From assembly GCA_020310875.1 (NCBI GenBank), contig CM035430.1, positions 106,887,979 through 106,951,978 of the forward strand: DNA of 64,000 nucleotides. The letters run 5' to 3'. Under the pieces are notes generated by a model. That model saw only the letters and a program-made list of their open reading frames with translations. It searched no databases and was not told the DNA's origin. The stretch comes from Ceratopteris richardii (lineage: Eukaryota; Streptophyta; Polypodiopsida; Polypodiales; Pteridaceae). Numbering within the stretch: the stretch's first letter is position 1; every line of letters starts with the position of its first letter. This document shows, in pieces, positions 11,754-23,415 of this stretch. The position numbers and the translations under genes were made by a program.

Positions 11754-12375
11754 CTCTAAAAATCCTAAACCTATTTTTTACAGATTTAATTATATATATT
11801 TTGAATATTTTGATTTTTCCCTAATTTTTACATACATTTAATTTGAGTATTTACATATTCTACTTTTTCCCCTAATTTATATATATATATGATTATATAT
11901 ATTAATATTAATCCTAAAACTTTATTTTCTAAATATTAAATAACATATATTTACTTTAATCCAAAAACCCTAATTTCTTATACATTTGTATATATGTGTT
12001 TGTATGTGTATGTGTTTGTATGTAAAAACCTTAAAATCCTATTTTTTATATATTTGATTATATATGTAAAAACCCCACTACAACAGATCAGCCGTATACT
12101 GAGGTTTTTACCGATGGAAATGAACGCATGCATTTTTGCCCCGACGTCGGTGTAGGTGTCGGTATGCACGTCGGAATTAAAGCACCAATATGGGCATCAG
12201 TATGAGCATCGGTATATACGTTAGTATTATCGATGCTCATACCGATGGTTATACCGACACCTCTGTTGGGTGTACCATCGCGTATACTGGCAACCGTTGG
12301 GTGTACCGACGCTTATTCTGATGGCATTACTGGGAGTACGATCGCTTATACCGACGATCATATTTGTAAAATTTC

Positions 12376-12458
12376 TTTTGGGCAGAGTGTGTTGTCTTTT
12401 GCTACAACAACATTTTCATGATGTTGCTTAGCAAAAGACAATACACTCTGTCCAAAAA
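12376..12458. repeat. Imperfect foldback inside the CACTA element
   Basis: Two arms of about 36 bases (12376-12412 and 12422-12458) pair with few mismatches around a loop of about 9 bases. Key words are GGGCAGAGTGTGTTGTC and its partner GACAATACACTCTGTCC. It has the size of a small MITE or hairpin RNA precursor; no expression evidence is available. Confidence 0.8.
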
Positions 12459-12835
12459 AATCAAGTACATGTGATGTGTACTCTAATGTCAACCGAAATA
12501 TGATCTCATAAAACAAAATGTTATTGGACACAAAAGAGATAATGAGAATGAACCATGAACCATGAACCATGTACAAAAAGAGTTATATATCTCATAAATG
12601 AAGCATGTACAAGAGTGTGGAAAACCATTGTCATATATGACGCTTTTACAAAATGTGGCAAAGCATTGCATTGCCATATAAAAATCAAATACAAAATTTT
12701 GGTGTGCCATTGCCATACACATGCAAAGAATGTTCCATATCAACAGTCCTGCAACAAAGAACATTCATGAAATGATATAAAATCACATGAAATTTACAAA
12801 CAACAAGTAAAAACCAAGTTTATAAATTCATCACC

Positions 12836-13049
12836 TCATCGCAAATGCTTCCATGAAACGACCACACCGCGTCTCTGCAAGTCCTCCAATAGTGTAGTCA
12901 ATCCATGACGATATCCATAAGCCTCCTCCGTTCGTGTTGGAGGACGACCCATTGCCAGCTCCTGCAACAAATATACAAAACATTAGAGGAACATACATGA
13001 GAAGCTTAACACAAACAAATTCAATAAACCAAATGGTACTTACAAACTC
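12836..13049 (-). pseudogene. Decayed exon pair within the CACTA element
   Basis: On the minus strand a splice acceptor (TTTGTTGCAG) at about 12962 is followed by a 42-codon exon ending in TGA at 12836-12838, with residues ELAMGRPPTRTEEAYG near its start. Upstream, ATGCATCACGAGTTT is followed by a good donor GTAAGT near 13033, so a short intron separates two exons. Further upstream the sequence dissolves into tandem repeat. Position inside a CACTA element suggests the last exons of an En/Spm-type ORF, but no defining motif remains. Confidence 0.4.
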
Positions 13050-14910
13050 GTGATGCATCTTTTCATATTTATTTATCTATATAATTATCCTATTTTATAT
13101 ATTTACTTATTTATATATTCAGATTTTTTTAAATTAATCCTATTTTAATATATTTAATTATATATATTGAATTTATTTATTTAAAACAATAGATCTTTTC
13201 ATATTTATTTATCTATGTAATCATCTTATTTTATATATATATTTATTTATATATTCACATTTTCTTAAATTTTTTCTGTATTTTCTCTTTATATAAATTT
13301 GATTGAATTATATGTATGCCTAAACCCTAAAACCCTAATCTTAAATATCTACACCTAAAATATGTATATTTCTATATGCATGTGTATATACATGTATATA
13401 TGTATTATATGTGTATGTGTATGTGTGTATATATGTTATGCATGTGTAAAAACCCTAAAAGCCTAATTGAAAAGACCTAGACCTAAAACATGTATATATG
13501 TGTATGCATGTGTATATAGATATGTGTATAAGTATATGTGTGTATGTGTATGTGTATATATATTTACTTTGATTAAAATCCTTAAAATCAAACCTATTTT
13601 TATATATTTAGCTATATATATTTAATTAATTTATTTAAAACACTAGTTCTTTTCATTTTTATTTATCTATATAATTATCCTATTTTATATATATATTTAT
13701 TATGTGTATGTGTATGTATGTATGTGTGTTTATATGTTATGCAGATGTAAAAACCCTAAAACCCTAATTGGAAAGACCTAGACCTAAAACATGTATATAT
13801 GTGTATGCATGTGTATATATATGTGTATGTGTATATATATGTGTATATATATGTGTATATGTATGGGTATATATATTTACTCTGATTAAAATTCTTAAAA
13901 TTGAACCTATTTTTATATATTTAATTATATATATTTAATTTATTTATTTAAAACACTAGTTCTTTTCATATTTATTTACCTATATAATTATCCTATTATA
14001 TATATATATATTTATTTATTTATATATCCAAATTTTTTTCTTAATTTTTTTTTTATATTTTCTCTTTATATAAATTTAATTGAATTATATGTATGCCTAA
14101 ACCCTAAAACCCTAATCTTAAAGATCTAGACCTAAAATATGTATATTTTTCTATGCATGTGTACATACATGTATATATGTATTATATGTGTATGTGTATG
14201 TGTGTATATATGTTATGCAGGTGTAAAAACTCTAAAACCCTAATCGGAAAGACCTAAACCTAAAACATGTATATATGTGTATGCATGTGTATATATATGT
14301 GTATGTTTATATATATGTGTATAAGTATATGTGTGTATGTGTATGTGTATATATATTTACTCTGATTAAAATCCTTAAAATCAAACCTAATTTTATATAT
14401 TTTATTTATTTATTTAAAACACTAGTTCTTTTCATATTTATTTATCTATATAATTATCCTATTTTATATATTTATTTATTTATATTTTTAGATTTTTTTT
14501 CCTATATTTTCTCTTTATATAAATGTAATTGAATTATATGTATGCATAAATCCTAAAACCCTAATCTTAAAGATCTAGACCTAAAATATGTGTATTTTTG
14601 TATGCATGTGTATATACATGTATATATGTATTATATGTGTATGTGTATGTGTGTATATATGTTATGCATGTGTAAAAACCCTAAAACCCTAATCGGAAAG
14701 ACCTAGACCTAAAACATGTGTGTATGTGTATGCATGTGTATATATATGTGTATATGTATATATATATGTGTGTGTAAGTATATGTGTATGTATGTGTAAA
14801 TATCCTAAAAACCCTAATCCTATTTTTATATATTTGATGTAAAAAAAACTTTAAAATCGTAATTTTATATATTTATTTATATATATTTAAATAAAACACT
14901 AGCTTATGTG
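13050..14910. repeat. Higher-order tandem repeat with telomere-like words
   Basis: Landmark words recur: CACTAGTTCTTTTCAT at 13641, 13954 and 14420 (a variant at 13187), and AAAGACCTAGACCTAAAAC at 13471, 13772, 14248 (variant) and 14697. A related submodule (TCTTAAAGATCTAGACC) sits about 130 bp before three of the latter. The full unit is about 450-476 bp; one copy lacks the submodule and is about 300-313 bp. Each unit contains CCCTAAAACCCTAA, a degenerate form of the plant telomere repeat. Confidence 0.85.
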
Positions 14911-15668
14911 TGTGTATATGTGTTTATGTGTGTATGTATGTGTGTGTGTGAATGTATGCATGTGTATATATGTATGTGTGTCTATGTATGCATGTGTTAG
15001 TCTATGTGTATGTGTGTGTATGTATGCATGTGTGTGTATGCATTCATGTGTGTATGTATGTGTGTGTGTGCATGCATATATATTTAATTAATTTATTTAA
15101 AATGTATTTAAGTCAAAGTGTAATGTATGTCGTCTATCGTCGAATTCCAAAGAATCGATGCCAAAGAACTTCTGCAAAATCAAAGAGAAGAGAAATTATA
15201 AGACCTAAAGCATAGAGAAAGACAAAGGCTAAGAGTACACGCACCACTTACCAAGATGTGAGATCTAAACAGAGAGAGTGTGTGTGTGTAGAGAGAGAGA
15301 TCTATGTGTGTGTGCACAAGACAATGCAGGTCACAATTCAGTTCACATGCGCAAGTTTGACAGAAGACAACCAGTACTCAAACACGTGCAAAATGTTCAG
15401 TTTTGCTCTCGGGTTCCCGGTATGTTTAAAACACGGCCTCGGTATATCCTTTGGTATGGGTGTTGGTATGAGCATCGGTAACTTCCAATAAATTACCGAC
15501 ACTCATACCGACGAGCATACCGACGATCACGAGACATCTCGACGATCCGTTTTAAATGGTCAAGTGACCGTCGGTATCTTTAAGTGGATTTTTCCAACGT
15601 TATACTGACATCGGGAGTGACCGTCGATATAGGCAGCGTTGGTATGCCCCTCATATGTTGTAGTGCCC

Positions 15669-16420
15669 TAAAAATCCTAAAGACCCATTTTTTACATATT
15701 TAATTATATATATTTTATATATTCTAATTTTCCCCTATTTTTTACATACATTTAATTAGAATATTTACATATTCTAATTTTCTCCCTAATTTTTACATAA
15801 ATTTGATTATATATGTTATTATTAATCCTAAAACTTTATTTTTTTTAAGATTTAATTATATATATATTTACTTTAATCCAAAAACCGTAACTTCTAATAT
15901 ATTTGTATATATGTGTTTGTATCTTTATGTGTTTGTATGTAAAAACCCTAAAATACATTTTATTATATATTCTAATTTTTTCCCTACTTTTTATTTGATT
16001 ATACATAGTAATATTAAACCTAAAACTTTATTTATTAAATATTTAGTTATATTTATTTATATTAATGCAAAAACCCTAAAACTCGAATCCTAAAAACCTA
16101 GAACTAAAACATGTATATGTGTGTGTATGTGTGTGCATGCTTGTGTATATATATGTGTATGTGTATTATGTGTGTATATGTGTATATATCTCTATGTATG
16201 TGTAAAAACCTTAAAACCCTAATCCTAAAGACATAGACCTAAAACATGTATATGTGTATATGTATGTGTGTTTGTATATGTGTGTATGTATGTGTGTCTT
16301 TATATGTGTGTAGATGTGTGTATATGTGATATGTATGTATATGTGTGTGTGTGTGTAAATGCCTATGTATATATGTGTTTATGTATGTGTGTTTACATGT
16401 GTGTGTCTATGTCTATATGT

Positions 16421-16452
<32 letters not shown>

Positions 16453-16910
16453 GTATATGTGTGTGTATATGTGTGTATATATGTGTATATATGTGTATAT
16501 ATGTGTATTGTGTATGCATATGTGTGTGTATGTATATGTGCATATGTTTGTGTGTGTATATGTGTGTGTATATATGTGTATGTATATGTGTGAATATATG
16601 TGTGTGTGTATATGTGTGTATGTTTGTGTATATGTGTGTATGCATGTGTGTGTATATGTGTGTATGTATATGTGTATATGTATGTGTATGTATGTGTGTA
16701 TATGTGTATATATGTGTATATATGTGTGTGTATGCATATGTTTGTATATATGTGTACGCATGTGTGTGTATGCATATGTTTATGTGTATGCATGTATATG
16801 TGTATGTATGTCTATGCATGCATATGTGTGCATGTGTGTGTATGCATGTGTGTGTATGCGTATGTGTGTATGCATATGTGTGTATATATGTGTGTGTATG
16901 TGCATGTGTA
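15669..16910. repeat. Satellite remainder grading into (GTGTAT)-rich DNA
   Basis: Continues the AT-rich array seen before 12073, then from about 16110 becomes an irregular mix of GTGTAT, GTGTGTATAT and GTATGCAT words up to about 16910. Long open frames across it on both strands read only Tyr/Val/Cys/Met or Thr/His repeats and are not genes. Confidence 0.9.
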
Positions 16911-17183
16911 CCTACCTCGGGACTCGCTTCCAACCGGTACACTCTCTCTCACTCACTCTTCGTCTTCGTTTGCTTTCTCGATCCCGACACAAATGTCCCA
17001 GGAAAAAACTAATTTTTTTCAACTCTGAGACTGTCGCTTATGTGATGCCCAAGCATCGCAGGTAGTTTGCCTATGTTGCTAGAAGTGTCCCTGGGCTTCG
17101 ACACTTTTAGCGATGCTAGATCTAAGCGTCGCATAAGCGATGCTCATGGTCGCATATGTGATGGCCCCATTACTCTTGTAGTG
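16911..17183. mobile_element. Terminal fragment of a second CACTA element
   Basis: The sequence ends at 17183 in TCTTGTAGTG, the complement of CACTACAAGA, the common plant CACTA terminus. The preceding 150 bp carries subterminal words GCGATGCT, GCGTCGCATAAGCGATG and GTCGCATATGTGATG. No matching left end was found in the window, so this is a truncated end or an element whose other end lies elsewhere. The subterminal words differ from those of the 12076-15665 element, so it is another family. Confidence 0.6.
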
Positions 17184-17689
17184 TTGGTCAGAACCCATAG
17201 AGGCGAGGGAAAGGATAAGAAATCAAGTGCATATCTCACATAAAGGTCACAAACCTTGATTTTGAGGAAGAGATTGATATAGGGGCAAAACTTGAAAGGG
17301 CTTTGAGAAGGGTAAAGCAACTAAAAAAATCCAAAACTAGATCCACTACTCTCAATTCCCCTCCGATAGAGTAGTGGAGTCGAAAGAACCACCCCTCCAC
17401 AGTAAGAAGTGAGTACCAACTCTTTCACCTAAACCGTGAGCTAAACCCTCACCACATCACACTGAGTATGAGTACTATCACACTATTCTTGAATCTACTA
17501 AAGAGGATGTGTCACGTACAATTTTATTAGTAGTTGAACTCCTGAAGGCCAACTTCAAATTACTCTATCTGAAAATCAATGCATTAGCTTTCCAATGAGC
17601 TATAGAGCTCAAAAAATGGACTTTTGATGAAAAAATTATGTCAAATCAGGCTCCCGGGGATCAAAACAGGGAAACATGACCTTTTGGAA

Positions 17690-18460
17690 AAATCACAGTT
17701 TTGTGTGAAAATCGCGATTTTGGGGGTCTGAAAATCGCGATGCTGAGCTCTTATGAAAATCGTGATTTTCAAGTATCATGAAAATCGTGATGCTGAGTAA
17801 TCATAAAAATCACGATTTTGTGAAATCATGAAAATTGTGAAATCGTGATTTCAGCCAAAATCGCATTTTGAGAATGACCAGAAAAACGTGATTTTGAATG
17901 AAAATCGTGAAAATCAAGATCTTGATTGAAAATTGTGAAAACACGATTTTGAGTGAGAATCATGAAAAACACGATTTTGACAAAAAATCGTGTTTTTGGC
18001 CTGAAAATCGGGATTTTGATAATGATCAGAAAATCGCGATTTTGAGAATGACCAGAAAAACGCGATTTTGATTGAAAATCGTGTTTTTTTATTCTTTAAC
18101 ATGAAAATCGTGTTTGCTTAGAATCGTATTTTTAATTGAAAATCGCAATTTTGTACCTCAATGAAAATCATGTTTTCTGAAAATCGTGATTTGTGAAAAT
18201 CGCAATTTTGATCCAACTGAAAATCGTGTTTTTCCCAAAATTGTGTTTTTGACTAAAAATCGTGATTTATGAAACTCGCGATTTTGAGCCAACTAAAAAT
18301 CGTGTTTTTTTTCCAAAACTCAAGTTTCCATGACATCTAGAGAATCGCGTTTTTATGTGATTTCGGTGGGAACTGAAAATCACATTTTTTTGAAAAAATT
18401 GAATTTTATGAAAATCGCGGTTCTCAGTCAGAATCGTGTTTGTTGGCGGGAAATTTAAAT
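17690..18460. repeat. Dense array of AAAATCG(C/T)GATTTT palindromes
   Basis: Some two dozen copies of GAAAATCG, ATCGCGATTTT and ATCGTGATTTT occur at irregular spacing of about 20-50 bp. Because the core is palindromic, the array reads alike on both strands. It lies in the leader-side interior of LTR element C. Confidence 0.9.
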
Positions 18461-18768
18461 TTCTGAGCACCGACCAATGGTGAGCTCCATATGTGGAGAA
18501 AATCGTGAAAAAACACATGCGCTTACTCTTCCTTGCACTTCTTAACTCCTTCTCGCATAATAATGCATGAAAATTGGTATGAAAATGGTGAAAATGCACT
18601 AAAAAACAAGAAATTTTTATGGAGATGAAGATGCAAGAAGATGGAGATGGTGATGATGATGAAGATGGAGAAGAAAAATCAGAAAAATAACAGAAAATGA
18701 CTAGCTTTTACCTTCCAACGTCGCAAATCTACGATCTTACCATCACAACGCTCATCCTCGAAGCTTTG

Positions 18769-18786
18769 TCCCCGGCAACAGTGCCA
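18769..18786 (-). promoter_or_regulatory. Primer binding site of element C (tRNA-Asp type)
   Basis: TGGCACTGTTGCCGGGGA on the minus strand, five bases from the LTR end. It differs by two bases from the TGGCGCCGTTGCCGGGGA I recall as the usual tRNA-Asp primer site. Confidence 0.7.
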
Positions 18787-18791
18787 AAATT

Positions 18792-19379
18792 TGGTGTAGC
18801 TCACGTGTAAGCACCACCTCCTTTACTTGTCAATCTGCAGAGACATGAGGACTGATATGAAGATCATGAGCAATTGTGGTGAGCAAATGTCAATGACAAG
18901 CACAACATGCACGCACACACACACAAGGCAAGAGTAAAGAGAGGAACAATGGAAGGACTTTGGTTACAAAAGAAATCTATTACAAAGCTGAAATCTACAA
19001 CAAGACAACCTCCAAAATGAGCTCTCTAGCTCTTTTTATAGCTTTTTTAGTAGTTTTGGCCCTGTCCAGACCTAGTGCCCGGCCTAGTTAAAAATTAGGT
19101 TCCGGGGCTTATTTGAGGGCTCAAACAAAGTCTAAAAATTATGAAAATCAGTAGGATGATACTTCTAATACTCCTCAAGCTCAAGAACTCCTTGGCTTCA
19201 ACAAAATAGAGTTGTAAAAATATGAAATGAGGTTTTTAGTGATGAAAATCACTATTTTTGTAGGGAGTTCTTATGAAAATTTGACATACACTTCTTGGAG
19301 CTCCCTACTTGCTCCCTCTTCTTGTGTGTCCACTTTTTTTATGTGCTTCCATTCTTGTGCTTGACCGAGAGTTCCAACA
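18792..19379 (-). repeat. 5' LTR of element C
   Basis: 588 bp, starting TGTTGGAACTCTCGG and ending CTACACCA on the minus strand, next to a primer site. The outer boundary is set by the start of copia gag homology at 19380. No second copy is available to confirm the ends. Confidence 0.6.
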
Positions 19380-19394
19380 CTTACCTTTGAAAAC

Positions 19395-19898
19395 AATTGG
19401 AGAGTGAGCACATGAATGAAGGAGATTCCATGGACAGTTTTTTGACAAAGATCAAAGATTTGAAGGAGAAGTCAATTTCTGCTGATGAAGTCTTGCCTGA
19501 CAGTTCACTTGTGCAAACTATTCGGAATGTTCTTCCAGATTCAATATATTAGAGTTTTGCTTTTACTCTTGTTGTAGATCAACCTTTCTTGGTTAGTCAG
19601 AAGGGCAAAGGTAAATGGAGCTCTTCCACTAGTAATAAAAAATTTGCTAACTATGCACAATCAAAGAAGGATGACAGAGACGAGAAGAAAACAAAAAAGC
19701 AGAAAATGTTTTGCAAATGTTGTACATGAAATGATCATGTCATAAAGAGTTGTCCAAAACTGGCTGCTAAAGAGGCAAGGAAGAAAGAGGCAAAAATGGT
19801 TGTTGCAGAGGCCTCTACACCAAAAACAGAGTCTTCTAATCTTATGCAGAATGAAGAATGGGCATTTACTATTGTTTGCACTCTATCTTCACATTAAC
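19395..19898 (+). pseudogene. Copia A2 gag remnant
   Basis: Relative to A3 the segment retains the late capsid region (MDSFLTKI-like, here with one change), then a deletion to the linker, and a zinc knuckle FCKCC..NDHVIKSCPKL in which a stop replaces one residue. It ends at a TAA shortly before the protease frame. Confidence 0.75.
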
Positions 19899-19903
19899 AA
19901 TGT

Positions 19904-22900
19904 ATGTCTATAGTAGACTTAGATGTTTGGTATTTTGATAGTGGGGCAACCAAACATATTACCTCGCAGCACAGTTTCTTCACTTCACTTGAGCCTGCCC
20001 CTACAGGGAATACCGTCACATGCAACAACAACTCCTCTTATCTTGTTATGGGAGTTGGTAAGATCATTCTGACCACTATTGATGGTAGTTCTTTTACATT
20101 GTCAGATGCTTTATTTGTGCCAGGGATCAAGAAGAATATGTTATCAGTTTCAACTTTAGTCAAGATTGGCTTGGTTGTGAAGTTTGTTGATGATAGATAT
20201 ACAAATCATGATTTGTCAAATCGTGATGTCATTGCTTTTTGCATTTTATGTTGTGGGTTGTATAAGCTCATAGACAATGAAAAATCTATGAATGATTCAA
20301 CATGTGCAGTACATGATTCTCAGGCTTTGTCAGATGCAAAGCTTTGGCATGCACGCTTTGGTCGTCTGAATTGTGCTAGTTTGCTACACCTGCAAAAATC
20401 TGAAATGGTGTCCTCTCTACCCAAACTTGAGGCTCCTAGTAAACAGGTCTATGAAGGCTCTATTTTCAGCAAAATGTAGCATTCCTCATTCCCAAAAGAT
20501 GGTTCAGTTCGAGTTACTCAAACATTGCAGCTTGTTCACAGTGATGTTTGTGGTGCTATGGAGACACCCTCTTTTCGAAAATATCTTTACTTTTTTACTT
20601 TCATTGATGATTTTTCCAGGCATGCATGGGTATATCCATTGAAAGCAAAGGCTGAAGTATTTGTGCTTCAAACAGTTTCTAGTTTTGGCTGAAAATTTGT
20701 CAACATGTAAAATGGGCACCCTCTGTTTTGATCGGGGGAAGGGGGGGGATATATCTCTCCTGATTTTAATGCATTTCTGGATTAACATGGGATAAAATAT
20801 CAGTGTATTGAACCATATACACCTCAAAAAAATGGAGTTGCTGAAAGGAAGAACATGTCACTCATGGAGATGGCGAGGTGTATGGTCAAGAGTCATGCTT
20901 TACCACATAGTTTTTGGCTTGAGGTTGTTATGTGTGCAACATATGTACTTAACAGGCGTCCCACTAAAGCATTGTAGTCTATCACTCCATATGAGGCTTG
21001 GCATGGTTGTAAGCCATCTGTTGCTCACCTATGTGTTTTTGGTTGTCTGGCATATGCATTAGTGCCTGCACAACAACACAGGAAATTGGATGATAAAGTA
21101 GTGAAATGTATTTTTGTTGGGTATAGTTCTGAAGGCAAAGGCTATCATCTGTATCATCCACAGACTAAATGCATTTTGGTTAGCCGTGATGTTGTTTTTG
21201 TGGAAGATGCTATTCAGTCATTAATTTCATGTACGAAAGAGACATGAGTTAGCTCCAAAGACATGTATGACAATTTGCTGCCTCTTTTTATAGGTGGACA
21301 ATCTAGTGCAGGTCCTAATGAGGCAACTTCTCAAGCTTTACAGGTTTGATGTGATGATGAAAATCATTTGATGCAGATCATTCCATTTTTTATGCAGATT
21401 TCCATGATGCACTTGTTGATGAGAGAGCTGATATTGAGGAGGCAAAAACTATGCCAAAATGGCTGGTGCAAACTTTGTGTGATAGAAAATTAGATGCACC
21501 TTTGCCATATTGTACTTGTTCTAGCTCTCATAGTTCTTCTTTTGCATCAGATTGCTATGCTATGGCTGCCTCTAGTCTCTGTGATGAGAATGAGCCTCTT
21601 TCATTTGATGAAGCACAAAATTGTGAAAATTGGATGGCTGCTATGCAATCAGAATCTGATGCTATTATGAAAAATGGTACCTAGTCTTTATGTGACTTGC
21701 CTTCTGGCAAGAAGGCCATTGGCACTAAGTGGGTATACAAGCTGAAGTGTAAGCGTGATGGAACAATTGACAGGTATAAGCCTAGGCTTGTTGCAAAGGG
21801 TTATGCTTAGGAAAGAGGCATTGATTTTGATGAGACCTTTGCTCCTACTTGTCGAATGACTATTGTTCATAGCATCTATGCACTTGCAGCTCATCGTTGG
21901 AATGTACATCAATTGGACATCAAAACTTCATTTTTGAATGGTGACTTGCATGAAGAAGTGTATGTTTTTCAGCCTGTGGCTTTGTGCAGAAAGGGCATGA
22001 AAACCAAGTGTGCAAGTTGAAAAAAACATTATATGGTTTGAAACAAGCACCATATGCTTGGTACGAAAAGATGCATGCCTATATGATTGCACATGGTTTT
22101 GAGAACAATCCAACAGAGAGCACCTTATATGTTAAGCATGCAAATGATGTGCTTCTGATCATTGTTGTCTATGTTGATGACATGCTGCTCACTAGTCCTC
22201 ATGAGAAGCATATTGCTGATTTTAAGGCTGATTTGCAAGCCTAATTTGGGATGTCAAATTTGGTGCATTTTACATCTGTTATATTCTAGAGATGTACATG
22301 CTTGGAAGAACGAGAAGTTCATTGCTTGGGGGATAGCCAAGGCCAAAAGCCAGAGAGTTCATATGAGGTACCTACTCATGATGGCCAGATGAGTAGAGGG
22401 ACCTTAGACAAAACTCTATATGGTGACTAGGCAATGGCTATGAATAGGCTGGGAGGTGACTCTAAGCATGTCATTCTCCACTTCTCACAACATCATTATT
22501 TGGGCATTCAATTTATGAAAGTTGATGGCGGAATAGCTTTGTGTCAAACAAAATATATTGACACTTTATTGCAGTGTTCTGGCCTTAAAGACTGCAAACC
22601 TATTGCCACTCCTATGGAGATAGGTTTATGGTTGAGTCTTCATGATGTTGGAGATGCATTTGATGCTATTCTCTATAGCAGGCTGTCGGATGCTTGATTT
22701 ACTTATGCATTTCTCAACCAGATATTCAATTTGCGATCTCACAGATGAGGAAGTTTATGCATTGCCCAGGTGTCAGGCATTGGTAGGCGGTTAAGCGCAT
22801 CTTTTGCTACTTGAGTAGTACTCAACTACTTGGATTGTTTTATCCCAAGGGGGATCATACTGCCAAATTTACATGCTTTTTTTGACTCTGACTAAGCTGG

Positions 22901-23342
22901 TTGCTATGACCCTTGTGTGTACACTAGTGGCTTTTGCTTCATACTTGGTAGTTCATGTATATCTTGGTTGAGCAAGAAGTAGCCGAGTGTGGCCACTTCC
23001 AGTTGTGAGGCTGAGTTTAGGGAAGCTTTCACAGCGTATGTTGAGTGTGTGTGGCTTAGATGCCTTATGGTAGATTTGCGTGTTGGTCAGTCTTCTGCCA
23101 CCACCATCTTCCCTGACAGTTAGAGTGCATTGGCAGTTGCGAGGAACCCTATGTTCCATGCTCGCAATAAGCACACTGAGGTGCACTATCATTGTGTCAG
23201 GGACAGGTTCTCTGCTAAAGAGATCAGTTTGGCATATGTGCCCACACAGGAGAACATTGCATACCTTTTCACAAAGGCTCTACCTAGGGAGAAGTTTGAA
23301 GCTTTTCGCAAAGCTTTGGACTTACTTCCTTTTGTGGATTGA
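19904..23342 (+). pseudogene. Copia A2 pol (protease, integrase, RT, RNase H)
   Basis: Protease is visible at 19904-20200 (VWYFDSGATKHITS), pre-integrase at about 20335 (LWHARFGRLN), integrase near 20500-21250 (HSDVCGAM-like, then KCIFVGYSSEGKGYH), a linker with NCENWMAAMQSE at about 21630, reverse transcriptase at 21700-22250 (KKTLYGLKQAP, catalytic VYVDDMLLTS) and RNase H at 22730-23342 (SCEAEFREAF-like, ARNKHTEVHYHCVRD, LFTKALPREKFEAF). The frame is broken at many places by stops and shifts. An insertion of about 215 bp at roughly 22272-22487 is absent from A3. Confidence 0.88.
22272..22487. other. Insertion within the A2 reverse transcriptase
   Basis: A3 runs directly from GGGGCATTTCCATCAT into TTATTTGGGCATTC (about 61854-61875), whereas A2 has about 215 extra bases at this point. 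The insert has no recognisable ends, ORF or match elsewhere in the window. Confidence 0.6.
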
Positions 23343-23415
23343 TTCCACATAGCTTGACACTTTCTTATACTTGAGTGCCAACTCCTTGTTCATCGCATCA
23401 CTCTTAGGGGGGATT

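Larger units (their letters stand above)
12076..15665. mobile_element. Complete non-autonomous CACTA transposon
   Basis: 3590 bp bounded by perfect 10-bp inverted ends, CACTACAACA at 12076 and TGTTGTAGTG ending at 15665. It is flanked by a 3-bp direct repeat CCC (12073-12075 and 15666-15668), the target duplication size of CACTA elements. Both ends carry subterminal arrays of CCGACG and TCGGTAT words (about 12100-12360 and 15420-15640), another family trait. Removing the element and one CCC rejoins a sequence that closely matches the satellite copy at 11745-11790, which gives the empty site. No transposase is present; the interior holds a decayed exon pair and a large tandem repeat. Confidence 0.9.
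17184..19379 (-). mobile_element. LTR element C, tRNA-Asp primed, non-coding interior
   Basis: A minus-strand LTR element of which the 5' LTR (19379 to 18792), primer site (18786-18769) and about 1.6 kb of interior remain. The primer site reads TGGCACTGTTGCCGGGGA, close to the tRNA-Asp type used by Athila/Tat-group Ty3 elements and many large non-autonomous derivatives. The interior has no retroviral-type protein I can recognise and is dominated by AATCG palindromes (17690-18460). The 3' LTR is absent; the element meets the CACTA end at 17183. It abuts copia A2 gag at 19380. Confidence 0.65.

Noticed and set aside
16268-17065. 265-codon plus-strand and 187-codon minus-strand open frames
   Set aside because: Products of the GTGTAT-rich repeat; Tyr/Val/Cys/Met or His/Thr only, then entry into a CACTA terminus.
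17914-18599. Minus-strand open frames rich in Phe/Ser/Asn
   Set aside because: They follow the AATCG palindrome array; the repeated words explain the amino-acid pattern.
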